Of a DNA stretch of 8,549 nt, positions 1-6,823 are shown one piece after another. Under the pieces are notes generated by a model. It was not told the origin of the DNA and made no database searches. It saw nothing but the letters and a program-made list of their open reading frames with translations. This stretch comes from Candidatus Paracaedibacteraceae bacterium UBA6184 (lineage in GTDB: Bacteria > Pseudomonadota > Alphaproteobacteria > UBA6184). The position numbers and the translations under genes are program-made. The stretch lies in the NCBI GenBank assembly GCA_002422845.1, contig DITM01000084.1, positions 1 to 8,549 of the forward strand, written 5' to 3'. Positions within the stretch are counted from its first letter, which is position 1. Every line of letters starts with the position of its first letter.

Positions 1-156
1 TACAATTACTTTTGTGTTGTGCGCGAAAATAACAAAGTGTGGGAATGGTGGCAAACCCGCAAACCAACAAAGAATGACGCAATCAAAGTATTGCAACTTG
101 ATAATGTTTTTATTGTGGCCGAAGAACTTAAGTATTTAGAAAGGATCGAACCATGA
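1..156 (+). CDS. Unknown protein, C-terminal end only
   Basis: The reading frame is open from the first base of the window and closes with TGA at 154-156, giving 51 visible residues. The visible part contains a tryptophan-rich WEWW patch near residues 14-17, then a mixed helical/beta stretch ending in YLERIEP. I do not recognise a family. It is taken as real because its stop codon overlaps the ATG of the next gene as ATGA (153-156), the usual arrangement of translationally coupled phage or bacterial genes. The next gene's ribosome binding site (139-145) lies inside its last codons. The start lies outside the window. Function unknown. Confidence 0.6.
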   Translation, partial: YNYFCVVRENNKVWEWWQTRKPTKNDAIKVLQLDNVFIVAEELKYLERIEP

Positions 157-458
157 CCCAGTATGTTATTATTCACGATGTTCAGGCGCGTAGGTACTAT
201 AGCGCGAAACAACTCCAAAACTCTGCTGAGTGCTTGCTTAGCGAACTTGGCGAGGATTGGGATGGGCGCGTAGGAGAAGCGTACAACGACGAAGATTGCC
301 TTTGCATTCTTCAAGACGTGTGCTATAACAACATTGAGGACGTGCCGCCTCGTGACGTTAAGATTGCGCTGGACTGGGCTAAGAATCGCGGCATTCTGAA
401 AAAGGCCCAGTTTAAAAAGGACAACATTCAGGACCATTACAAAATCATTGAGGTTTAA
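153..458 (+). CDS. Hypothetical 101-residue protein
   Basis: A small acidic protein with no family I can name. The ATG at 153 is preceded by GAAAGGA (139-145) with a 7-base spacer, a good Shine-Dalgarno, so the start is well supported. The protein begins with a short hydrophobic strand (YVIIHDV). It has a central acidic region with several cysteines (EDCLCILQDVCYNN, about residues 47-60) and a basic C-terminal third (WAKNRGILKKAQFKK). There is no signal peptide or membrane segment. It overlaps the preceding gene by 4 bases and ends 1 base before the ATG of the AAA+ ATPase, so the three genes are very likely co-expressed. A role linked to the ATPase is an inference from this position only. Confidence 0.75.
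   Translation: MTQYVIIHDVQARRYYSAKQLQNSAECLLSELGEDWDGRVGEAYNDEDCLCILQDVCYNNIEDVPPRDVKIALDWAKNRGILKKAQFKKDNIQDHYKIIEV
450..453 (+). promoter_or_regulatory. Ribosome binding site that fixes the ATPase start
   Basis: GAGG at 450-453 lies 6 bases before the ATG at 460. The same frame could also be read from a TTG at 448, but that would place the GAGG inside the coding region and leave no good site upstream. The ATG at 460 is therefore preferred. Confidence 0.7.
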
Positions 459-459
459 C

Positions 460-1512
460 ATGCCTACCTCCGAGCTTCTTGAACAGTGCCTATACTTTTT
501 TGAAACCATTCTGCACCCAATTATGTTGGTTGGAGTACATGGAATTGGGAAGTCTTCCATTGTTGAACAGTATGCAGCCTACAAAAATTTGGAGTTTTAT
601 AATATACGCGCATCGTTAATCTCTGAGGTGGACGTGCTTGGTTACCCAATTACTAATCAAGAAACTCTTCAATGGTTGCCTCCATATTGGTTGAAGGCTG
701 CTTGTGATCGTCCTTGTTTAATTATTTTTGACGAACTGAACCGGGCCAAAGAGGTGGTGCGCAACTGCCTGTTCCAACTCACTGATAGCAGGAGAATAGG
801 CGCGAATGTCCTACATCCACAGACACGTATTTTCGCCGCAATCAACCCGGACACTGACAAATATTTTGTTAACCCTCTAGATGCGCCCGAACTTGATCGT
901 TGGTATTTAATGGACTTTGCGCCAGATGCAAACATTTGGTTAGCATGGGCCAATGAAAACAAGGTAAATCATCTGATCACAAGTTACATAACGACATTCC
1001 CAGATCAGTTGGACCCTGCGCCGGATGCCGACATTAAACTTAAAGGCACCTCTCGTCGTTCGTGGACGCGCCTCTCTGACGCCCTGAACACTCGCTACCC
1101 GACTACAGAGAAGGAACTACAGGCACTGGTACATGGCTTCTTGGGTGCAGAGTCTGGCCAACTGTTTGTGAAGTACTGCAAACTTCACCACCAAAGCGGC
1201 AATGATTATGTTGGCAAGATTCGCGATGGCAGCATTACGCTTCCCGAACTTGGTCACTGCTTTAAGATTGGCGACGACTTCTGGAAAAACATTTACTCAG
1301 AAAACTTGCTTGCGGAACTGTTGTATAATGTTTCTGGAATAGGGTCCATGGAATTTTTTGACGTGTTTAAAGAGTCGCTTATGAACATAACCAATGAAAC
1401 GCTGTATAAGCAAATTGTTAATCATAAGTATCAGAAAGGTTTTGGTACTGTAACTTTTTCGCAAGACCTCAAAGAAGAAGAAGATTCGCTTGCTATGAAC
1501 TTAGAAAACTAA
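460..1512 (+). CDS. MoxR-type AAA+ ATPase (AAA_5-like)
   Basis: A 350-residue P-loop ATPase that would hydrolyse ATP to remodel or load other proteins in the cytoplasm. Visible motifs, numbered from the ATG at 460: Walker A GVHGIGKS at 25-32; Walker B LIIFDE at 87-92 followed by LNRA; sensor 1 in RIFAAINPD at 123-131; a MoxR-like LDAPELDRW segment at 140-148 whose Arg147 is the likely arginine finger; and a sensor-2-like TSRRSW at 197-202. The remaining 150 residues are a helical C-terminal region with no recognised domain. MoxR ATPases in bacteria and phages are commonly paired with a VWA-domain protein that acts as the metal-binding partner. None is visible here, though it could lie outside the window. 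It is the last gene of the plus-strand operon. The substrate cannot be deduced; the family assignment is firm. Confidence 0.9.
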   Translation: MPTSELLEQCLYFFETILHPIMLVGVHGIGKSSIVEQYAAYKNLEFYNIRASLISEVDVLGYPITNQETLQWLPPYWLKAACDRPCLIIFDELNRAKEVVRNCLFQLTDSRRIGANVLHPQTRIFAAINPDTDKYFVNPLDAPELDRWYLMDFAPDANIWLAWANENKVNHLITSYITTFPDQLDPAPDADIKLKGTSRRSWTRLSDALNTRYPTTEKELQALVHGFLGAESGQLFVKYCKLHHQSGNDYVGKIRDGSITLPELGHCFKIGDDFWKNIYSENLLAELLYNVSGIGSMEFFDVFKESLMNITNETLYKQIVNHKYQKGFGTVTFSQDLKEEEDSLAMNLEN

Positions 1513-1517
1513 TCTGC

Positions 1518-1859
1518 CTACCTAGACACCTTGATTTTCTTTGCCTTCTTGGTGGGCAAGTTGTCAGGGTCGGTAAAGATCACACGCGCAAACTTCTTCA
1601 CGTCACGAATACCAGCCCAGAATTGTTTCCCAATTGACTCAGCGTTCCGAAGTTTATTAAACTCTTGCGGCTCTACGTCAAAATACACATAGACTTGTGA
1701 ATCATCGGCACTCACCGCCACAGTCTTCTTCATAAACTCTATGTATAACTGCTTCGATCTCTCGACATAATACATACGCTTAATGTTTGATGAGTCAACA
1801 GTTATCCACGGCATATCACCATATAGTTTTTTGGGTAGGGTATAATGATCGTTAGCCAT
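1518..1859 (-). CDS. KTSC-domain protein, single domain
   Basis: A 113-residue protein whose residues about 18-90 fit the KTSC domain, named for the C-terminus of some lysyl-tRNA synthetases and also found alone in bacterial and phage proteins. Visible hallmarks: the opening VDSSNI (21-26), hydrophobic strand QLYIEF (37-42), the central YxY motif in VYVYF (56-60), the DVEPQEFNKL helix start (61-70), and the A-S-G pattern AESIGKQF (73-80) followed by IR (84-85). The tail (101-113) is lysine-rich and could bind nucleic acid. RNA binding has been proposed for KTSC but is not established. Its ATG overlaps the stop of the 1043-residue gene by 8 bases and has only a weak Shine-Dalgarno, which suggests reinitiation after that gene. 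Base composition is much less AT-rich than the upstream gene. Confidence 0.8.
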   Translation of the reverse strand: MANDHYTLPKKLYGDMPWITVDSSNIKRMYYVERSKQLYIEFMKKTVAVSADDSQVYVYFDVEPQEFNKLRNAESIGKQFWAGIRDVKKFARVIFTDPDNLPTKKAKKIKVSR

Positions 1860-4800
1860 CAGTTTTCACTTCGCCTTTCTTAGCCTTATCATTTTTTTGT
1901 TTTGTTGGGTCTAACTTCTTTTCATTTTGTGATATTCTTTTCTTGTATTTGCTCAACTCTGATTTTGCTACATCTTTATAGACCTTTAAAACGGACTCTA
2001 AAATTTGCTTTAAAAAATCTCTCGTTTTAATATTTCCTTTTGTTGTTTGTATAAACTCTTTTACTTTCTCCGTACTTCCAACCTTAATTACAAAAATCTT
2101 CTCTGCGTTTCGTGTTGCAATTATTTTGTCTTCTTCAGATATATTAAGCAAATTATTTACTATTTCAACAACCGCATTATACGCCGATTTATCATCTTCA
2201 ACACTCCTGGATTTATTCTCAGGGTCTTTTGATAGCGCCATACTAACAAAGTAATCCAGATATTCACTTATTACCTTTTTTAAACCAGACGTACTTCCAA
2301 AGTTGTCACTAGAAACCATGCCTTGTTTCATTATTGCATCATAGTCCAGATTATAAATTTCACATATACCCTTAAGTGTCATAACAACAGTAGAATTGTT
2401 AAACTCATTCATGCTGCCAATTTTACTGAAGTTAACGCCGGGATAATATGCCTCTAATATAATTAACACAATAACTCTGCGTATAAGAGTAAGAAATTCA
2501 GCCCTTATGTCTTCTCCCTGTTCGATAGAGTGAACCGCTTGTATAAACGGAATGCGTTTAAAGAATAATTGTTTGTAATAATTAGATAATTTTGAATCTG
2601 ATTTCTCATCTTCAAATGTTGGGACTGCATCAAATGTATCTTTGACCTGTTCAACGAACGTTTTAATACTGTCTTCTAATAGAAACAACCCACTTTTTGA
2701 ATTTTCTAAAGATTGCCCAAACCCTTCCATTGAATCTCTAATTGTCTGTTTTAGCGAGTTATCCAATGCTCCAAAGAAATTATTGCTAATATCATTGTTC
2801 AACTCGGTAATTGCAGCAACAAATGACTTTGTTAATTCAACCTTACGTACTATTGAAATATTGCTTTTATTATATTCTTTATTAATACTATATATTAGTC
2901 TATGTATTTTTTTACACTTCATAAATGTTTGGAATAATTTTTGCAAGTCTCCAGTAAATTTGTGTTCAACAGTAGAATTAAAATAAACATCACCAGGGTT
3001 GCGGTCTTTTTTATCACTGTCTTTTTCCTTTAAAACTTTTTCGACAAACCCTGTTCCGAATACCTTCAGTGTTACCTCTGTGATTGTTTTAATCTTGGGA
3101 AGGAACCCGATAAACTCGTAGATGACCAAATTATATAAATTTTTTGCTGGGGTAATGTCTGTTTCCAAATCATTTATTTGTACTGAGTTTGCCCATGCCC
3201 CCAATTTGTCTACGTTTGATAGTATTCCACCCCACTGCTCTTTTGTATCTTCAAAATCTTTCTGGATCTTCTCATAAAAATTAACAACATATCGTTCAAA
3301 CTTTAGTTTAAATTTTTTGTCTTTGTTTAAATACATGGTAATGTTATAAACAAAATCTTTGGCTATTTCATCTAACACAACACTACTGTCAATACCGCCT
3401 TCTGTATCTGACACCCTAGGGACTGCCGCTATAATAATTCGTGTTAAGATGTCCTGTCTGATTTTATTAAACAAATATAAAGACGGATCTTCAAATGTTT
3501 TGACATGAGTTCTATCCTTAGTGGCAACAATATTGAAGCCGCCAACCGCCCTGTTAATAAACTGCTCTCCGGACGAATCAATCATACCGTTTAAAAATAT
3601 TAACGATTCTGAGCCGATTTCAAAAAACCCCTTATTTTGTATTAGTTTTAACGAGTTAACCAATATGTCGCTGTGTTGATCGCTTTCGTTCTCTATAAAA
3701 CTATTAATCCTTTTAAACTGTTCGTTCATACTGTTCGTAAAGTTAATTTCTGTTTTGCTAATAGTGCTTCCAATTGTGTTACGGAAACTATCAAATGCCA
3801 GATTCAACTCTCTAATTTGTGTGGCGTAAGATTGTACGTCTTCTGAACTTCTTTCCAGGTTGTCAAAAATCTTTTTTCTAACAATTGAAGTGTATGACAA
3901 TAAATTATTAAAGCCATGTGCCAAAAACCAAAATACATAAGCAATTTCTTTCAATGTTAAAAACGTGTACAAAGCCTCGGTAATTTCTTTATTTGCGTTT
4001 TTTTTCTCACTATACTTATTGACATACACAGGTTCGTCTTCTTTCGACGCCTCTGGCTCTGCTGCCGCCTTTACCGCTGTTGGTTTTGCTTCTGCTGCTT
4101 TTAAAAAGTCATCTGCTTGTTTGGCGAGTCTATCGCGCTCTTCCTGTTTTGCGGCCCTATCTTCTTTGGCTCCTTCTTTAACCAATTTCGTACCGCGCCA
4201 ATTTGTATTTAGTTTTTTATCGGCATCAACCAATCTATATAACTCTGATAATTTCAAACTGGTGTATTTATTATGTATCTTTTTTATATAATCCTCATCT
4301 TGTTTCGCTGAAGATGGACCGGCGCTACCTATATTCGCCCTTCTCTCTGCGTCTTGATCAGCAACATAATCCACATCAAGAGTTAGTTGCGCCATTTGTT
4401 TTAATAAAATCAAATATTTTGTAACCAGTTGTATGTTTTGTGCAAATCCATCTTGTTTATTCATTTTTTCAAATTTAAAATCTGTAAATTTCTTTTCTGC
4501 AAAGATTTTGAATTGGTCGCGCAAAGATGGGTCGTTTGTTAATAGATTATTTAAAACAGTTGCATCGTTTAAGAACGAAGTCATCTTTAAAAGAAGTTTT
4601 TGTGTGTGCGAGTTAATAAAACCATCCAAATCAAAATCTTTTCTTTGTAGTACGTTTTTATTTATTGGTTGCGAGGCATTGTCGCCAATAACTTTTATAC
4701 CCAGTATAGATTCATTAAGAAGAATAAACCTACTGAGAATGTTTTTGCGAGCCTTGTCTTTGTCAAGTTTAACTTCTTTAAAAAACAGTGTTACCGCCTC

Positions 4801-4983
4801 AAAAAAACCATCAGTCAACAAATCAATAATTTGTTCTGTGCCTTTTTCTTCTTTTCCAAGTTGCGATTTTATCTTAGTAATTAAGTTTATTATCTTATTT
4901 ACAAGTTTTCTACCATCCGGAAATGACTCTATATTTTGTGCGGCCAACGCCTGAAGTGTCGTCTTAAAAATTTTTCTATCCAT
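1852..4983 (-). CDS. Large helical, charged protein of unknown function (about 1043 residues)
   Basis: I do not recognise a family. The protein is rich in Lys, Asn, Asp, Phe and Ile and looks almost wholly alpha-helical. An N-terminal helical region (about 1-260) is followed by an Ala/Lys/Glu-rich low-complexity linker (about 264-328). Next comes a long helical body with hydrophobic stretches near 336-363 and 831-847, and then a strongly basic tail over the last 35 residues. There is no signal peptide and no catalytic motif. The frame can start at GTG 4992 or ATG 4983. ATG is preferred because GGTGA lies 6 bases upstream. It overlaps the 364-residue gene by 8 bases and the KTSC gene by 8 bases. 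Size, helicity and pairing with another charged protein would suit a phage structural or internal virion protein, but this is only inference. The gene is markedly AT-rich. Confidence 0.85.
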   Translation of the reverse strand: MDRKIFKTTLQALAAQNIESFPDGRKLVNKIINLITKIKSQLGKEEKGTEQIIDLLTDGFFEAVTLFFKEVKLDKDKARKNILSRFILLNESILGIKVIGDNASQPINKNVLQRKDFDLDGFINSHTQKLLLKMTSFLNDATVLNNLLTNDPSLRDQFKIFAEKKFTDFKFEKMNKQDGFAQNIQLVTKYLILLKQMAQLTLDVDYVADQDAERRANIGSAGPSSAKQDEDYIKKIHNKYTSLKLSELYRLVDADKKLNTNWRGTKLVKEGAKEDRAAKQEERDRLAKQADDFLKAAEAKPTAVKAAAEPEASKEDEPVYVNKYSEKKNANKEITEALYTFLTLKEIAYVFWFLAHGFNNLLSYTSIVRKKIFDNLERSSEDVQSYATQIRELNLAFDSFRNTIGSTISKTEINFTNSMNEQFKRINSFIENESDQHSDILVNSLKLIQNKGFFEIGSESLIFLNGMIDSSGEQFINRAVGGFNIVATKDRTHVKTFEDPSLYLFNKIRQDILTRIIIAAVPRVSDTEGGIDSSVVLDEIAKDFVYNITMYLNKDKKFKLKFERYVVNFYEKIQKDFEDTKEQWGGILSNVDKLGAWANSVQINDLETDITPAKNLYNLVIYEFIGFLPKIKTITEVTLKVFGTGFVEKVLKEKDSDKKDRNPGDVYFNSTVEHKFTGDLQKLFQTFMKCKKIHRLIYSINKEYNKSNISIVRKVELTKSFVAAITELNNDISNNFFGALDNSLKQTIRDSMEGFGQSLENSKSGLFLLEDSIKTFVEQVKDTFDAVPTFEDEKSDSKLSNYYKQLFFKRIPFIQAVHSIEQGEDIRAEFLTLIRRVIVLIILEAYYPGVNFSKIGSMNEFNNSTVVMTLKGICEIYNLDYDAIMKQGMVSSDNFGSTSGLKKVISEYLDYFVSMALSKDPENKSRSVEDDKSAYNAVVEIVNNLLNISEEDKIIATRNAEKIFVIKVGSTEKVKEFIQTTKGNIKTRDFLKQILESVLKVYKDVAKSELSKYKKRISQNEKKLDPTKQKNDKAKKGEVKTDG

Positions 4984-6070
4984 TTTTTTCACCGCTTTTA
5001 AAAAAGTTATCGCGAAGGTAATTTATATATTTATCATATAATTTAAACTGATCTCCTTCAAGAGTTATATCTTCATTGTCTTTAACAAGTACAGATCCAA
5101 ATTCAAAACTGCTTAACAGCCCCTTCATTGACTCGTCCGGAATAGTATTTTCTTTTGATTTTTTAATATTAAGATATTCTTCCCCAGTACCATCCTCATA
5201 ATTGTCTTCACTTGAGGCTTTTACACCGCTATCAACTTCTTCTGCTTCTGTTTCAATTGGAGCCTCTGCGCCCACCTCAGAATCTACGTCTTCATCGCCA
5301 ATTTCCTCGTCATTCATTGGCTCCTCGGCCATATAAATTCTCGAAAAGTCTATATTTGGGTTTTTATAAATAAGAGAAATTTCTGATTTTATCAACAAAA
5401 GCATACTTTCCAACAAACTAAAATATGTTGAGGCATCATACATTCTATGAATCAAATTGTCAATAATTTGTACATTCCCTTTGTCATGCTCTCTCCACAT
5501 ACTAGACATAATCTCTATCTTGAATTCCGGAAACGCCGCAGAGATTACTTCTTCTTTATGTAACCTTAAAAATTCATAATCTAACATATTTACATAAGAA
5601 TATATTGCCGACTCCTCCTCCTCTTCAGGTTCGTCTTGTTGTTTTTTCTTATTTCTTTTTTCCGTGATCGTAAATTGAGTATGAAAATTATTAAACTCAT
5701 TTATTCTTGATGATGTGGCGAGTTTTTCTGTTCCCTGTAAAATAATTGCACAAATTAACTCTTTTTGTTTGGTGGCACTGATGACTTCAGTAATTTTTTC
5801 TTGTGTTTCTTTTATAATATTAAACCAAACCTTTAACTCTTCCTTATCTTCTGGGTTTTCATACCTAACATCGCTGCTACAATAAAAAAATATTTCATAT
5901 ATATTTCTGCGAATATATTCCAGTTCATTTATGATTTCTTTTGTAAAGATTTCTTTTTCGCTTTTGATTAATTTTTCTCGTTCCAATAGTAAATCACTGA
6001 TTTCGTCAAAATACTTTCTTATCTCTGTTGTGATTTTAATTTTAGAACTTTTGTTTTTAATTATAGGCAT
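4976..6070 (-). CDS. Acidic helical protein of unknown function (364 residues)
   Basis: No recognisable family. A helical, Lys/Glu-rich N-terminal part (1-138) ends in a charged switch from basic to acidic (KRNKKKQQDEPEEEEES, about 139-155). A second helical domain follows (156-246), containing the hydrophobic SLLESMLLLI. Then comes a long, very acidic and probably disordered stretch (about 247-300) and a short C-terminal domain. The ATG at 6070 has a strong GGAGGG (6074-6079) 3 bases from the ATG, slightly closer than usual. It shares the AT-rich composition and the helix-plus-charged-linker design of the 1043-residue protein it overlaps by 8 bases, so the two are probably made together and may interact. 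A promoter-like motif (6094-6125) lies just upstream, making this the likely first gene of a three-gene unit. Confidence 0.85.
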   Translation of the reverse strand: MPIIKNKSSKIKITTEIRKYFDEISDLLLEREKLIKSEKEIFTKEIINELEYIRRNIYEIFFYCSSDVRYENPEDKEELKVWFNIIKETQEKITEVISATKQKELICAIILQGTEKLATSSRINEFNNFHTQFTITEKRNKKKQQDEPEEEEESAIYSYVNMLDYEFLRLHKEEVISAAFPEFKIEIMSSMWREHDKGNVQIIDNLIHRMYDASTYFSLLESMLLLIKSEISLIYKNPNIDFSRIYMAEEPMNDEEIGDEDVDSEVGAEAPIETEAEEVDSGVKASSEDNYEDGTGEEYLNIKKSKENTIPDESMKGLLSSFEFGSVLVKDNEDITLEGDQFKLYDKYINYLRDNFFKSGEKNG

Positions 6071-6093
6071 AATCCCTCCACAATTTCACCCTG

Positions 6094-6125
6094 TTAATTA
6101 TGTTTTTTTGTGGAAAGTTTGTGTA
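6094..6125 (-). promoter_or_regulatory. Candidate phage promoter upstream of the 364-residue gene
   Basis: The minus strand carries AAAAAACATAATTAA, exactly repeated at 8362-8376. CATAAT (6097-6102) resembles a -10 box with one mismatch. TACACA (6120-6125) matches TTGACA at four of six positions with a 17-base spacer. The -35-like part touches the intergenic side of the ankyrin gene's stop, and the motif ends 24 bases before the downstream ATG. Aligned over 32 bases with the 8362-8393 copy, I count 22 identities. The repetition in two intergenic gaps is the main evidence; which RNA polymerase would use it is unknown. Confidence 0.45.
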
Positions 6126-6127
6126 GG

Positions 6128-6808
6128 CTAGATGAAACAGTGTGGGAAACCGTAACTATCGACAACAGAAGACAACTCAGACGCGCGCACATCCTCAAAG
6201 AAGCGACGAATCTCATCCAAATTATTGAAGTTGGGCATCGGCAGATTGAAGTACTGTGACGCATACTCGAAAATCATCTTGGTTTCCTTGTGGATGCGAT
6301 TCAGGTACACTAGGTCCGAAATAGTGTAGCCCATCTTGTTCTTTGTCGAGGTATTGATACCATAGTAAACCATCACCCAGAACGCGCGCACATGCCCGTC
6401 CTGAAGTTTTCCATAGACTTTGGGGATATACTCCCAGAAGTAGAACAGCATGTCGGCAAAGTAGCGGTTACGCCCGTTGTCGCGAATCTGAACCTCAAGA
6501 TCCATGTCGCACGTTTCGCCATCCATTGAGAGAATGGCCTCCATGGCGGCAATCTGGTTATTCTTCGCAGCCGTGAACAGCGGGAAGGTTTCGTTAATCT
6601 GCTCGGAGGTCAGCCCAGCATCGCGCAGCGCAGCCAACGTATTCAGGTAACCGTGTCTCGCCGCAAAGTTCAGTACGGTTCGCTTGCTGCCAGTTTCCTC
6701 GTTAATGGTCAGGAGCGTATTATAGAAATACTCGCCACTCTTAACCTTCTCGGAGATTTCGAGGTCAGTGAAAATATGCTTCTTGAAATTCATCGTATCA
6801 TTAGTCAT
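6128..6808 (-). CDS. Ankyrin-repeat protein
   Basis: A 226-residue soluble protein, probably a protein-binding scaffold. Ankyrin-type helix pairs are visible at about 43-66 (TVLNFAARHGYLNTLAALRDAG) and 76-97 (PLFTAAKNNQIAAMEAILSMDG). A more degenerate unit at about 151-183 contains the turn NKMGYTISDLV. Residues 98-140 are a non-repeat insert with many aromatic residues, and the last 40 residues are a helical cap. The ATG at 6808 is chosen over an internal ATG at residue 6 because AAAGGG lies 7 bases upstream of it. Its base composition (29 G+C in 60 at 6181-6240) contrasts sharply with the AT-rich gene downstream. Ankyrin proteins in phages can target host proteins, but the partner cannot be read from sequence. 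Confidence 0.8.
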   Translation of the reverse strand: MTNDTMNFKKHIFTDLEISEKVKSGEYFYNTLLTINEETGSKRTVLNFAARHGYLNTLAALRDAGLTSEQINETFPLFTAAKNNQIAAMEAILSMDGETCDMDLEVQIRDNGRNRYFADMLFYFWEYIPKVYGKLQDGHVRAFWVMVYYGINTSTKNKMGYTISDLVYLNRIHKETKMIFEYASQYFNLPMPNFNNLDEIRRFFEDVRASELSSVVDSYGFPHCFI

Positions 6809-6823
6809 GCAAAAACCCTTTCG

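Noticed and set aside
6..560. Open frame of 184 codons on the minus strand across the first three plus-strand genes
   Set aside because: It lies opposite genes with good ribosome binding sites and an AAA+ domain, has no convincing start signal, and looks like an antisense shadow.
1528..1557. CACC...GGTG pairing near the convergent gene ends as a bidirectional terminator
   Set aside because: It has only 4 strong pairs with a long loop inside the KTSC coding region and no flanking T tract.
2642..2986. Open frame of 114 codons on the plus strand
   Set aside because: It is antisense to the 1043-residue gene, with low-complexity leucine/isoleucine runs typical of shadow frames.
4433..4954. Open frame of 173 codons on the plus strand inside the 1043-residue gene
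   Set aside because: Its Ser/Phe/Asn-rich translation is the reverse-complement image of a Lys/Asp-rich AT-rich gene, and no domain is visible.
5020..5035. T4-late-promoter-like GATAAATA/TATAAATT on the minus strand about 40 bases before the 1043-residue gene
   Set aside because: It encodes the end of the 364-residue protein in very AT-rich DNA, and neither form is the exact TATAAATA, so chance is likely.
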